Part shown: positions 18,983 to 28,268 of the stretch, piece by piece | Position numbering within the stretch: position 1 is the stretch's first letter | How the letters are laid out: the number at the start of each line of letters is the position of its first letter | DNA from: Oscillospiraceae bacterium | GTDB lineage: Bacteria > Bacillota > Clostridia > Oscillospirales > Ruminococcaceae | NCBI GenBank assembly: GCA_902779915.1 | Contig: CACZDM010000001.1 | Coordinates: forward strand, 223,960 to 287,959 | DNA length: 64,000 bases | Reading direction: 5' to 3' | Translations under genes and position numbers: made by a program | The notes under the pieces: generated by a model | The model's input: the letters and a program-made list of their open reading frames with translations, nothing else | Database searches by the model: none | What the model was told of the DNA's origin: nothing

Positions 18983-20113
18983 ATGTATTATTTTGATAAC
19001 GCAGCAACAACAAAAGTTTTAAAACCGGCGGCTGATTTGGCTTTAAAGTGTATGACGCAGATGTATGGAAATCCTTCTTCTTTGCATAAAATGGGGGTTG
19101 AGGCGGAGGAAATTTTAGATTCTGCTCGAAAATCAATAGCAGATGTTTTAAATTGTGAACAGGGTGAAATAATTTTCACTTCTTGCGCAACAGAAAGCGT
19201 CAATATAGCGCTTTTTGGCTCTCTTAAAAACTCAAAACACACAGGGGAAAAAATAATCACGACGTCGATCGAGCATGCTTCGACCGCAAAATGTGTTGAA
19301 AAATTAGAAGAACAGGGATATGGTGTTGTTAGAATATCCTCTAAAGATGTTGAAAATTTTTCAAAGAGACTGATAAATGAAGTTGATGAAAAAACTTTTT
19401 TAATCAGTTTGATCCATGTTAATAATGAAAATGGGCTGATTCTTCCGATCGAAGAAATTGCAAAACAGGCCAAACTAAAAAATCCAAATTTGCTGATTCA
19501 TGTGGATATTGTCCAGTCTTTTTGCAAAATGCCGCTGGACTTTTCAAAATTGAAAATAGATCTTGCCTCTTTTTCGGGTCACAAAATCAATGCGCCTAAG
19601 GGTGTTGGAGGGCTATATATTCGAAAGGGGACAAAAATTTTAAAAAGAAGTTTTGGAGGAGGCCAGGAAAACAATTTTCGCCCGGGGACAGAGGCGGTTC
19701 CGGCAATTGCTGCGTTTGGCGTTGCTGCTAAAATCAATCGAGAGAGAATGGATGATTCTTTGAAACATTATTATTCGCTGAAAAATCATCTTATGAGCAA
19801 AATAAAAGACAATAGCGACATATATATTAATTCGCCCGCCGGTTGCGCTCCATATATAGTGAATGTGTCGATAAAAGGAATTCGCTCTGAAATTATGCTG
19901 CATTTTTTGGAGCAAAATGGTTTTATTGTTTCGTCTGGGTCGGCTTGTTCGGGATCCAAAAAAAGCGGCGTTTTGCAAAGTATGGGATATTCTAAAGCCA
20001 GGGAAGATTGTTCAATAAGAATAAGTTTTTCAACTCAAAACACAATTTCTCAAATTGATATGCTTGTTGATGCTATAAAACAAGGTCAAAAAAAGCTGAT
20101 AAAGTCATGTTAA
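18983..20113 (+). CDS. Cysteine desulfurase (NifS/IscS family)
   Basis: This PLP enzyme takes sulfur from cysteine as a persulfide. The 376-residue protein begins YYFDNAATTKV. It carries SIEHAS, the PLP lysine in SFSGHKINAPKG, and the persulfide cysteine in SSGSACSGSKKSG. The usual HVDAVQ appears as HVDIVQ. thiI follows after 44 bases. This pairing (as NifZ-ThiI in Bacillus) points to sulfur supply for 4-thiouridine in tRNA rather than general iron-sulfur assembly. It starts at ATG 18983. Confidence 0.94.
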   Translation: MYYFDNAATTKVLKPAADLALKCMTQMYGNPSSLHKMGVEAEEILDSARKSIADVLNCEQGEIIFTSCATESVNIALFGSLKNSKHTGEKIITTSIEHASTAKCVEKLEEQGYGVVRISSKDVENFSKRLINEVDEKTFLISLIHVNNENGLILPIEEIAKQAKLKNPNLLIHVDIVQSFCKMPLDFSKLKIDLASFSGHKINAPKGVGGLYIRKGTKILKRSFGGGQENNFRPGTEAVPAIAAFGVAAKINRERMDDSLKHYYSLKNHLMSKIKDNSDIYINSPAGCAPYIVNVSIKGIRSEIMLHFLEQNGFIVSSGSACSGSKKSGVLQSMGYSKAREDCSIRISFSTQNTISQIDMLVDAIKQGQKKLIKSC

Positions 20114-20157
20114 ATTGATTTTTCTCGTTTTTAATTTAATAAAAAGGAAGTTTATGT

Positions 20158-21345
20158 ATGGATGAAGTTATTTTGATAAAAGAAGGCGAAATCGCTCTGA
20201 AGGGCCTGAATCGGTCTGATTTTGAGAATCGCTTGATCAAAAACATTAAGCAAAAGCTCAAATTGCTTGGGAAATTTAGGTATGAAAACGCTCAATCCAC
20301 GATAACTGTTGAGCCTTTGGAAGAATGCGACATGGACGTGGTCGAAAAAAAAATATCAACCGTTTTTGGAATAGCCTCCTATTCCCGGGCAGCAAAAGCG
20401 CCAAAAAATTTCGAAAAAATCAAGGCTGTTGCTAAAAATTATCTGCAAGATCACCTAAAAATATGCAAAACTTTTAAAGTTGAGGCCAGAAGATCGGACA
20501 AAAGTTTTCCCCTAAAATCTCCTCAAATTTGCGCTGAAATGGGCGAATTTTTGCTGGATGAATTTTCGAATTTGCGCGTCGACGTGAATGAGCCGGATGC
20601 TATTGTTAAAATTGAAATTCGAGATAAGGGCGCATACATATATTCAAAGAAGTTTTCGGGGGCAGGAGGGCTTCCTCAAGGCTGTGGCGGCGATGGAATG
20701 CTTTTGATTTCGGGCGGAATTGACAGCCCTGTTGCGGGGTGGATGATGGCAAAAAGAGGTCTCAAACTTCAAGCGATTCACTTTGCGAGCCCTCCATACA
20801 CAAGCGAAAGAGCCCTAAAAAAAACAGAAAAGCTGGTCTCAAAACTCTGCAGATGGTGTGACTGCATACCATTTCATTGTGTTGACTTTGCTGGATTTCA
20901 AGAAGAAATACACAAAAAGTGTCCCAAAGATTTGATGACGATAATTGTTCGAAGGATGATGATGAAAATTTCGCAATCAATAATTAACGATCAAAATAGT
21001 CGAGGCTACTGCAACATTCAGGCGATTGTCACGGGGGAGAGCCTGGGGCAGGTTGCGAGCCAAACTCTCGGAGCCACTTTATGCACAAATTCTGTATGTT
21101 CTTTGCCTGTTTTTAGGCCTTTGATCGGGATGGATAAATCGGAAATTGTCAGTTTGGCGCGAAAAATAGGCACTTTTGAAACCTCAATCCTGCCATATGA
21201 AGATTGTTGCACTGTTTTCACCCCCAAGCATCCCCGGACCAAACCGCGATTATCTGACGTTGAGAATGCTGAAAAAAATCTAGAAATTGAAAAATTAATT
21301 AAAGAGGCGGTTGAAAAAACAAAGTTTTATTTAATTCGCGAATAA
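20158..21345 (+). CDS. thiI: tRNA 4-thiouridine sulfurtransferase ThiI
   Basis: ThiI adenylates U8 of tRNA and replaces oxygen with sulfur. The 395-residue protein has the ferredoxin-like N-terminal domain (EGEIALKGLNR) and a THUMP domain (about 60-165). The PP-loop is LLISGGIDSPVAGWMMAKRG near residue 182. C-terminal ESLGQVASQT and ILPYEDCCTVF match the Bacillus type, which lacks the rhodanese domain. It probably receives persulfide sulfur from the adjacent desulfurase. Confidence 0.95.
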   Translation: MDEVILIKEGEIALKGLNRSDFENRLIKNIKQKLKLLGKFRYENAQSTITVEPLEECDMDVVEKKISTVFGIASYSRAAKAPKNFEKIKAVAKNYLQDHLKICKTFKVEARRSDKSFPLKSPQICAEMGEFLLDEFSNLRVDVNEPDAIVKIEIRDKGAYIYSKKFSGAGGLPQGCGGDGMLLISGGIDSPVAGWMMAKRGLKLQAIHFASPPYTSERALKKTEKLVSKLCRWCDCIPFHCVDFAGFQEEIHKKCPKDLMTIIVRRMMMKISQSIINDQNSRGYCNIQAIVTGESLGQVASQTLGATLCTNSVCSLPVFRPLIGMDKSEIVSLARKIGTFETSILPYEDCCTVFTPKHPRTKPRLSDVENAEKNLEIEKLIKEAVEKTKFYLIRE

Positions 21346-21352
21346 AAGATAT

Positions 21353-21402
21353 ATATCACATGGTTTTAATATATTTTCTATATAGTCAGTAATATGTGAT
21401 AT
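21353..21402. repeat. Inverted repeat after thiI
   Basis: ATATCACAT (21353-21361) and ATGTGATAT (21394-21402) are perfect inverted copies with a 32-base loop, right after the thiI stop. No T-tract follows, so it is not a standard terminator. Confidence 0.4.
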
Positions 21403-21431
21403 GGATCTGGTTTTTGTGGCGATATTTTGCT

Positions 21432-21460
21432 TTGACGGGACTGAAAAATTGTGATACAAT
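21432..21460 (+). promoter_or_regulatory. Promoter-like sequence aimed into the LD-carboxypeptidase gene
   Basis: TTGACG (21432-21437) and TACAAT (21455-21460) are separated by 17 bases. Transcription would run antisense into the 3' end of the convergent gene at 21479. No plausible plus-strand reading frame follows. Confidence 0.45.
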
Positions 21461-21478
21461 GTCAAAAGGTTTGGATTT

Positions 21479-22621
21479 TTATTTAATAAAAGGTTGGTCT
21501 ATGATCAGTTTATTGTTTTGAATTGTTGCTTTGGCGCCGATCGGAATGGTTAGGGGATTTTCGATGTGGCCGGCGTGGACGTTATATAGAATTGGAAAAT
21601 CATATTCTTTCAAAACGTCAAAACACGCTTCTAGCATGGCTTCTTGGTTGGATTTTGAAAATGTCCCGATGATAACTCCCGAAAGCTTGTCCAAAATTCC
21701 TGCGAGTTTGAATTGCCAAAGTATTCGATGGATGCCGTGGGCAGACCCTTCCGTTTCTTCGAAAAATAAAATTTTGTTTTCATAGTCGGGGCAGTATTGC
21801 GTCCCCATTAGACACTGCATAAGACACAAATTGCCGCCGCATATTTCTCCGCTTCCGCTTTTGCCGTTAAATGACTTAAATGGTGAATTGTCATCTATAT
21901 TATAAATTTCTGTTTTGTCTTGAGGATTTGTCAATATTTTTATTAAATTATCAAATGTTTTGTCTTTTTTATAATTGAGGGTTGACCCAAGCAGAGGACC
22001 GTGGAAGGTTATCACTCCTGATTTTTTCAGGATTGCGAGTTCAGCGGCTGTTTCATCGCTAAAACCCACAAAAATTTTGTTGTTTTGCCTAAATGAATCA
22101 TAGTCAATTTTGTCTAGCGTTTGCATGGTTCCAGAGCCTCCGCAAAATGCGAAAATAGCCTTGATTTCCGGATCTTTAACGGCTTCGTTGAAGATGTCTG
22201 CGCGGAGTTGTTTTGTTTCATCCCCCAGATCGCAATTTGTGACTGTGAAAGATTCATCATACACTTTTGCGTTGAATCCTTTTTGCTTTAAAGTTTTGAC
22301 AACCTCAGGAATTCTAGTGTTCTTGAAGGTTTCAACGTTAATTTTTCGAATTCGCGACAGCTCCAATATAGCCACTGTGTCGCCTTTTTTCAATTTATTT
22401 GGATATATTATATTTGTTTCATTTTTATTTCGCTGAAAAAATTGATCAGGACATGCTTCTGATAATTTGTAAATGCCAGATTCTTTTAATTGCTCCCAAT
22501 ATGTTTTTTGTGATTTATTCACAAATTTAACATTATCATTGTTAATTCCCGCATGCAAACTGTTAATTGAAAATATAGATAGAATTATTGGGGCCAGCCA
22601 AATAAATTTTCGAGTTTTCAT
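21479..22621 (-). CDS. Secreted LD-carboxypeptidase-like protein (peptidase family S66)
   Basis: S66 serine peptidases cut L,D-peptide bonds in peptidoglycan stem peptides, or microcin C in MccF. The 380-residue protein shows the family elements. The nucleophile serine is in VGFSDETAAELA, the glutamate in FFEETEG, and the histidine in AGHIENPLTIPIGA. A signal peptide (KTRKFIWLAPIILSIFSINS..HA, about 1-24) precedes them, which is unusual because most bacterial members are cytoplasmic. The usual GGYG turn reads GGSG. ATG 22621 is chosen: AGGAG lies 11 bases ahead, whereas GTG 22633 overlaps it. Confidence 0.85.
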   Translation of the reverse strand: MKTRKFIWLAPIILSIFSINSLHAGINNDNVKFVNKSQKTYWEQLKESGIYKLSEACPDQFFQRNKNETNIIYPNKLKKGDTVAILELSRIRKINVETFKNTRIPEVVKTLKQKGFNAKVYDESFTVTNCDLGDETKQLRADIFNEAVKDPEIKAIFAFCGGSGTMQTLDKIDYDSFRQNNKIFVGFSDETAAELAILKKSGVITFHGPLLGSTLNYKKDKTFDNLIKILTNPQDKTEIYNIDDNSPFKSFNGKSGSGEICGGNLCLMQCLMGTQYCPDYENKILFFEETEGSAHGIHRILWQFKLAGILDKLSGVIIGTFSKSNQEAMLEACFDVLKEYDFPILYNVHAGHIENPLTIPIGAKATIQNNKLIIDQPFIK

Positions 22622-22846
22622 AAAATATATCACTCCTAAAACCTATAATCCAGTTTAATTTTTGGTCTAATATTTTTCTAACAACCATCATACTATTATA
22701 ATAGTTGAGGTTTTTGTCTGTTCATGTATGTTTACAAATTTTGATAATATACAAATAGTATAGATAAAAATTTGATATGCTTTTAATTTTATAAATTTAT
22801 TATAATTTTTAAGTTAATATATTTATATTTTAAGAAGGCTGATGTT

Positions 22847-23188
22847 ATGGTGACTAGATTTAAAAATTTGTGTATATTTGTTTTATTTGTGATTATTATT
22901 AGTTTGTGTGCTACGTATTCTCTGGGTGTTTTTGATATTTGTTTTTTGAAAAGTGTAACTGAAAAAAATTATAACCTAGGCGAATTTTTATATACTGGCG
23001 AGCTTTTGCATGGAAAGTTTCAAAATAATGGAATAATTAAGTTAAATGATGGATCTATATATTCTGGAAAATTTAAAAATGGAAGATTATTTGGAGATTT
23101 TACATATCATTCGAAAAATAATTGGTCTGTGTGTGGAATATTTGAAAATGATGATCTTGTTGTGGTGAATTCAACAACCAATCAATAA
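22847..23188 (+). CDS. Small membrane-anchored MORN-repeat protein
   Basis: The 113-residue protein has one N-terminal membrane segment (about 7-27). About three degenerate MORN-like repeats follow: YTGELLHGKFQNNGI, YSGKFKNGRLFGDF and a diverged SVCGIFEND. Bacterial MORN repeats have no single known role; some bind lipids or mediate protein contacts. It sits 43 bases before the acyltransferase gene in the same direction, so a joint role is plausible but inferred. The region is more AT-rich than its flanks. Confidence 0.7.
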   Translation: MVTRFKNLCIFVLFVIIISLCATYSLGVFDICFLKSVTEKNYNLGEFLYTGELLHGKFQNNGIIKLNDGSIYSGKFKNGRLFGDFTYHSKNNWSVCGIFENDDLVVVNSTTNQ

Positions 23189-23231
23189 AAGCCCTAATAT
23201 ATTCTAACAAAACAAAATATATTAGATATAG

Positions 23232-25145
23232 ATGATGAAAAAATTAGAACTCCCTTTGAAAAATGGAAGGAGACTGAATTCATTGAACAAAGTCAGATAT
23301 ATTAGCATCGTTAGAGTTTTAGGCCTGTTTTTGGTTTTAACATATCATCTGTTTCAAGATATTTTGCCAGGAGGATTTTTAGGGGTTGATATATTTTTTA
23401 CATTTTCGGGGTATTTAATAACCTCGTTAATGATTTCAAACCTAGAAAATGCTAATAATTTTGATTTTTTGCGATACATAAAAAGGAGATTTTTGCGCAT
23501 TTTTCCTGCGCTGCTTTTTTCTATATTTTTCACATTGCCGTTTGTTGCGCTGATCTCTTCTGATTTTAGCGCGAATTTGGATCGGCAAATTGCTGCTGCT
23601 TTGGGTTTTGTGACAAATTATTTTGAAATAAATTCTGGAAATAGCTATGAATCTCAGCTTGTTCCAAATTTATATACACATACTTGGTCATTAGCAATAG
23701 AAGCCCATTATTATATACTATGGGGAATTTACATGACAATAATCTCATTTATAGTATCAAGGCTAAAAAATAATAAAATAAAATTGGTTAAAATATTATT
23801 AATGGCAAATTCGATAATTTTATTTTTAATTTCATATTTTCATATGCAGCGTTTATTTTTTAACAGCGATAATAAATCTATTGCGTATTTTTCAACAATG
23901 GCTCACATATATCCATTTTTTGTTGGATCTGTTTTTGGGGTTTTGTTCGGGATAAATCTTGTGACAAAAATATCCCAATGGTTAAAAAATAAAATAAGAC
24001 TTTGTAAAATTCACATCACGATTTTCATTCCTATAATTATTATGGCCATCATTTTTATTTGTCATAAAACAAATTTTGATAATAAATTAACATATAAATA
24101 TGGATTTTTAACAATATCTTTGCTGTCTGCTGGCTTGATTTTTTTGTTAAGGATGCTGGATGAACTTTTGGATAAAAGCCGAAAAGAGTCAAAATTAATC
24201 GAACATATAGCGTTTATATCATATCCAATGTATTTATTTCACTGGCCTTTTTTCATAATTTTTTCAAATATTTTCAATTCTAACCTAATTTCAGCGACAG
24301 TAACCATAATTTTTTCATATGTTTTTTCTGTCTTGTTTGCGTATAATATTGAGCCGATTTTTTATAGAGCTTCACATACAAAGAGTAAAATTTTTAATAA
24401 ATTGGGGAAATATATTATTGTGGGGACTGTTTTTTTTGGTTTCATTTGTTTATTTATTAATGCTAATATTTTAATCAACAAGTCGGATATTTCAGAATTA
24501 GAAAAAGAGCAAATGGTTGCCAGTGTGATTCAAAACATAGATAAAATAGAGAATTTAAAGCAAGGATTGAATGACCCAGACATAGGTTTTGACCAAGTGC
24601 AAAAAGTTGAAAATATTCAAAATAGTCAAAAATTATCTGATTTTGGGAATAAAATAACAGTGATTGGCGATTCTGTAACCTTGGGTGCGCGAAAAAAATT
24701 GAAAGAAACATTTGAAAATTCACATATCGACGCAAAGGGAAATCGCTCAATTGCTGACGGCTATGATTTAATAAAAAATATGCACGATTCAAATATATTA
24801 GGTAAATATGTTGTGATAGCGCTGGGAACTAATGGATGTGAAAATTGGAAGTCTATTATTGATAAAATCATTGAGGAATTTTCGAACAGCTACAGACTGA
24901 TATTTGTCACTCCGTATGATGGATATTGGAATGAGTCGTGGAAATCATATAAAACCACTCAATATTTGAAAGAACTAAAAGAAAGCAGCACACTTATCAC
25001 TATTGCTGATTGGGCGGAAAATATATCTTCACATTCGGATTTATTAGGTTCAGATAAAACACACATTGGCGGAAATCAAGTCGCGATAGATCTCTTTGTT
25101 GAAACAATAGCCAAGGCAATAAGCGAAGCGGACTTGAAAAGTTAA
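23232..25145 (+). CDS. OatA-like acyltransferase 3 with SGNH domain
   Basis: Proteins of this build move acetyl groups across the membrane and O-acetylate peptidoglycan or surface glycans. Residues about 20-410 form the acyltransferase-3 membrane domain (VLGLFLVLTYHLFQ with its histidine, FFTFSGYLITSLM, HTWSLAIEAHYYI, SYPMYLFHWPFF). Residues about 470-637 form an extracytoplasmic SGNH domain with the serine in IGDSVTLGA, ALGTNGCENW, and the Asp/His pair in DKTHIGGNQVA. All catalytic blocks look intact. The start is ATG 23232 or 23235; no strong Shine-Dalgarno site is seen. Confidence 0.88.
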   Translation: MMKKLELPLKNGRRLNSLNKVRYISIVRVLGLFLVLTYHLFQDILPGGFLGVDIFFTFSGYLITSLMISNLENANNFDFLRYIKRRFLRIFPALLFSIFFTLPFVALISSDFSANLDRQIAAALGFVTNYFEINSGNSYESQLVPNLYTHTWSLAIEAHYYILWGIYMTIISFIVSRLKNNKIKLVKILLMANSIILFLISYFHMQRLFFNSDNKSIAYFSTMAHIYPFFVGSVFGVLFGINLVTKISQWLKNKIRLCKIHITIFIPIIIMAIIFICHKTNFDNKLTYKYGFLTISLLSAGLIFLLRMLDELLDKSRKESKLIEHIAFISYPMYLFHWPFFIIFSNIFNSNLISATVTIIFSYVFSVLFAYNIEPIFYRASHTKSKIFNKLGKYIIVGTVFFGFICLFINANILINKSDISELEKEQMVASVIQNIDKIENLKQGLNDPDIGFDQVQKVENIQNSQKLSDFGNKITVIGDSVTLGARKKLKETFENSHIDAKGNRSIADGYDLIKNMHDSNILGKYVVIALGTNGCENWKSIIDKIIEEFSNSYRLIFVTPYDGYWNESWKSYKTTQYLKELKESSTLITIADWAENISSHSDLLGSDKTHIGGNQVAIDLFVETIAKAISEADLKS

Positions 25146-25164
25146 AAATTTTTATTCAATTTTA

Positions 25165-25193
25165 TTGACAAGTGTGATTGAATTTGATATAAT
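25165..25193 (+). promoter_or_regulatory. Sigma-A promoter for lemA
   Basis: TTGACA (25165-25170) and TATAAT (25188-25193) are consensus with a 17-base spacer, about 57 bases before the lemA start. Confidence 0.85.
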
Positions 25194-25249
25194 ATTCTTC
25201 AATGTGAATTGTCGTTGGATGGCAAGTTTGGAAGGGGTTGTTTTTCATC

Positions 25250-25804
25250 ATGTTATATGTGTTTTTAGGGATTTTGGCGGTAGTTGTTTTGATTTTGATA
25301 TATATTCTTACTTTATATAATGGTTTGGTTCGGCTCAACAACAGGGTCAAGGAAGCGTTTTCGACCATGGATGTTTATTTAAAAAAGCGGTGGGATTTGA
25401 TTCCAAATTTGGTCGAGACTGTCAAGGGCTATGCAAAGCATGAAAAAGGGACGCTTGAAGAGGTTATTAAGCTTCGAAATGGCGCGTATGATTCGATGAC
25501 AGATGAAGAAAAAATAGAAACTAATGCGGGATTGTCAAGGGGAATTTCGCGCATTATGGCTTTGGCTGAGAGCTATCCCGACCTGAAAGCCAATCAAAAT
25601 TTTATGGATTTGAGCGGGCAATTGTCAAAAATTGAAGAAGACATTGCAAATTCCAGGAAATATTATAATGCTGTTGTTAAAATGTTTAATGATAAAGTCG
25701 AAGTTTTTCCAAACAATCTTTTTGCTGGGATGTTTGGCCGCAGGTCTGTTGCCATGTTTGAGACCAGCGCTTCTGAAAGGGAGAATGTTCAGGTTAAATT
25801 TTAG
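25250..25804 (+). CDS. lemA: LemA family protein
   Basis: LemA proteins are widespread single-span membrane proteins of unclear function. The 184-residue product has one N-terminal membrane helix (about 1-22), then LYNGLVRLNNRVKEAFSTMD and KKRWDLIPNLVETVKGYAKHE. The core ends SRKYYNAVVKMFNDKVE and FPNNLFAGMFG, all family hallmarks. ATG 25250 is used; TTG 25238 is in frame but almost touches GGAAGGGG. A DUF2207 gene follows after 36 bases, a pairing common in Firmicutes. Confidence 0.93.
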   Translation: MLYVFLGILAVVVLILIYILTLYNGLVRLNNRVKEAFSTMDVYLKKRWDLIPNLVETVKGYAKHEKGTLEEVIKLRNGAYDSMTDEEKIETNAGLSRGISRIMALAESYPDLKANQNFMDLSGQLSKIEEDIANSRKYYNAVVKMFNDKVEVFPNNLFAGMFGRRSVAMFETSASERENVQVKF

Positions 25805-25840
25805 AACAGCTTAAAGCATTTGCATGGGGGAGGGGCGAAT

Positions 25841-27958
25841 ATGAATAATATTAAAAAAATGATGTGCTGGGCCTTTGCTGTCGTGGTTTTTGTTTGCTCT
25901 GTTTGCTTTGGATTCTTTGCTCATGCCGAAAGTGCTGAAAACGGTTCCCCAGGCGCCAAATCAGGTTCTTTGGATGCGTATGTTGTTGAAAGCTGTAATA
26001 TAGACATCACCTATAACGAGAACAATATTGTTGACGTTGTTGAAAAATATAGCGTATATTTCAATCAGCCTCTGCATGGTTGGACGGCAACTATTCCTTT
26101 GGTTGGCGAATTTCTAAAGCCAGACGGTTCCAGCGTTAAATATAATTCCAGGGTTTATGATGTGAGCGCCAGCGATAAACACCAAATGTTGAGGGAAAAT
26201 GGAAACTGTGTTATAAAAATCGGCGATCCTCTAAAGAGTGTTAAAGGAAAGAAGGACTATGTCTTAAAATATAAATATGATTTGGGCAGGGATAGGCTGA
26301 CGGATGCGGATCAAATTTATTATGATCTCGTCTGTGATCACGATGCGCCATACCAAAATGTGACGTTCTCAATCGCTTTGCCCAAAGATTTTGACGCCTC
26401 TAAGCTTGGCTTTGTTGCCGCCCCAAAGGGATCGGTTGGCGGGATGGACAAGGTTAGGTTTAGCGTTGATGGAACGAAAATAACAGGAAGTTATGATGGA
26501 ATTTTGGCGGCTGGAGAGAGGTTGACGGTGAGGTGTGAGCTGCCGAAAGGATATTTTTCTAGGAATTATGGAGGCGCCTTTGTTTGTCAGATTGTTGTTG
26601 GGGCTTTGGCGGTTTTGGTGATGATTGTTGTTTTGTTTAGGCTTTTCGCTGTCAAGAAAAAGGCTGAAGATTTTGGGCCGTTGGTTGAGCCTGTTGAGTT
26701 TTATCCTCCGGACGGTTTAAATAGTGTTGATGTTGCGTATATATATAAAAACGGCGCCATAAGTTCGTCGAATGTGATGTCGCTGCTTGTATATCTTGCC
26801 AATAAGGGATATGTTAAAATATCAAGCCAGGCTGAGGACTCGAAAGATTTTGTGATAACCAAAGTTAAGGACTATGACGGAGACAACGAGTCTGAGCGGT
26901 TGTTTTTTGAAGGCTTGTTTGAGTCTGGAAAAAACGAGGCTTCATATGAAGATTTATATAATAATTTCTATAGGACAGTGGATTTAATTCGGAAAAAGGT
27001 TGAAAGTCCCGCGGGCAACAGATTTAAAATATTTTTAAAGTCTGTTCTGTCCGCCTGGAATTTTGCTTTTTTCGGTGTGCTTTTGATTTCGGTTTTGACC
27101 GCTTTGGCAACGGTTTTTGATTGGCTTGACCTCAACATGGTTATGGAAGCGGGAATTCAATATATGGATAAAATGGCCGGCTGTTGCGTTTTGGCTGTGG
27201 TTTTGATGGTTGCGTATGCTTTAATTCGCGTCTATGTTGATTCGTCAGGTGGTGAACAAAATGTTTTTTTGCTGTTGTTGATTGGCGTTGCGTTTCTTTT
27301 GTTTCTTTCTGTTGATTTGTCTGAGGTTAATGTTAATGTTGTTGGGATTGTCCTCGCTGTTTTGATATTTGCTTTGATTCATTTTCTGCCCAGGTTTATT
27401 AAAAAAATGCCGGCTAGATCGTTGTTGTTTGCTGTTTTGCCGTTTGCTGTTTCGGCGTATGTTTTGCTTTCTGACGCAACATATCTGCTGCTCAATTGCG
27501 TTGGGCTTGTGTGCGTGATTGTGACTGTTGTTTTTGCGTGCTCTCTGCCGCAGTACACTAAATATGGACACGAGATCACGGGGAGAGTTAGAGGTTTTCG
27601 AAACTTTTTGCTGACTGCTGAGAAGGAAAAATTGGAAGCGTTGGTTATGGACGATCCTGAGTATTTCTACAGTATACTCCCATACACGTATGTTTTGGAC
27701 ATTTCCGACAAGTGGATTAAAAAATTTGAGTCGATCGCAATTGAAAAGCCCCAGTGGTATGACGGAGGGGACGCTTTTGATGTTTACTATCTGGACAGGA
27801 TGTTTTGGAGCATATCAAATCACGCATTAGAAACCAAGTCTCAAAACAGTTCAACTTCAACTTCATCTTCAACTTCGAGCTGGGGGAGTGGTTCGGATGG
27901 ATCTGGAGGTGCTGTTGGCGGCGGAGGCTATGGTGGCGGCAGCCGAGGCGCTTGGTGA
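25841..27958 (+). CDS. DUF2207 membrane protein with glycine-rich tail
   Basis: The 705-residue protein has a signal peptide (about 1-29, ending FFAHAES) and a beta-rich extracytoplasmic DUF2207 domain (about 35-235; DITYNENNIVDVVEKYSV). A membrane helix lies near 250. A cytoplasmic part follows, then a cluster of hydrophobic helices (about 400-580). The C-terminus runs from serine/threonine-rich into GGGGYGGGSRGAW, a tail typical of these proteins. Its function is not established. Linkage to lemA suggests a shared envelope role. ATG 25841 follows GGGGGAGGGG. Confidence 0.88.
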   Translation: MNNIKKMMCWAFAVVVFVCSVCFGFFAHAESAENGSPGAKSGSLDAYVVESCNIDITYNENNIVDVVEKYSVYFNQPLHGWTATIPLVGEFLKPDGSSVKYNSRVYDVSASDKHQMLRENGNCVIKIGDPLKSVKGKKDYVLKYKYDLGRDRLTDADQIYYDLVCDHDAPYQNVTFSIALPKDFDASKLGFVAAPKGSVGGMDKVRFSVDGTKITGSYDGILAAGERLTVRCELPKGYFSRNYGGAFVCQIVVGALAVLVMIVVLFRLFAVKKKAEDFGPLVEPVEFYPPDGLNSVDVAYIYKNGAISSSNVMSLLVYLANKGYVKISSQAEDSKDFVITKVKDYDGDNESERLFFEGLFESGKNEASYEDLYNNFYRTVDLIRKKVESPAGNRFKIFLKSVLSAWNFAFFGVLLISVLTALATVFDWLDLNMVMEAGIQYMDKMAGCCVLAVVLMVAYALIRVYVDSSGGEQNVFLLLLIGVAFLLFLSVDLSEVNVNVVGIVLAVLIFALIHFLPRFIKKMPARSLLFAVLPFAVSAYVLLSDATYLLLNCVGLVCVIVTVVFACSLPQYTKYGHEITGRVRGFRNFLLTAEKEKLEALVMDDPEYFYSILPYTYVLDISDKWIKKFESIAIEKPQWYDGGDAFDVYYLDRMFWSISNHALETKSQNSSTSTSSSTSSWGSGSDGSGGAVGGGGYGGGSRGAW

Positions 27959-27978
27959 TTTGTTGATTTAAAGGAAAT

Positions 27979-28014
27979 GATGGCGATTTGCTTTGGCAGG
28001 TTGCCATTTTTTGT
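27979..28014 (+). terminator. Terminator after the DUF2207 gene
   Basis: ATGGC (27980-27984) pairs with GCCAT (28003-28007) around a 18-base loop, followed by six T. Apart from this and the promoter below, the 310-base gap shows only AT-rich sequence. Confidence 0.55.
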
Positions 28015-28167
28015 TATTTTATACAAAATGTCAAAAAAATATATGCTAATTTTGTGTAAACATACAAACTTTTTCCAATAAAACAATTGAATGTGTTAAA
28101 TTTGAGACTGGATAGAAAATTGTAGGCTATATATATAAATACACAACACAAATCAAACAAACGCCAC

Positions 28168-28197
28168 TTGACAAATAAATGTCATATATGATATATT
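28168..28197 (+). promoter_or_regulatory. Promoter for the first MacB-type exporter
   Basis: TTGACA (28168-28173) is followed by ATATAT/TATATT at 28191-28197 with a 17-18-base spacer. A run of alternating AT follows. Confidence 0.55.
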
Positions 28198-28268
28198 TGT
28201 AATATATGTATATATATATATGTGTGGCAAATTTTTTTTTACGATTCTACAGATTGGAGTGGTTAAAA

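Noticed and set aside
27245..27579. Minus-strand frames over the DUF2207 membrane segment
   Set aside because: They are antisense shadows of GTT/TTG-rich hydrophobic codons, with no start signals.
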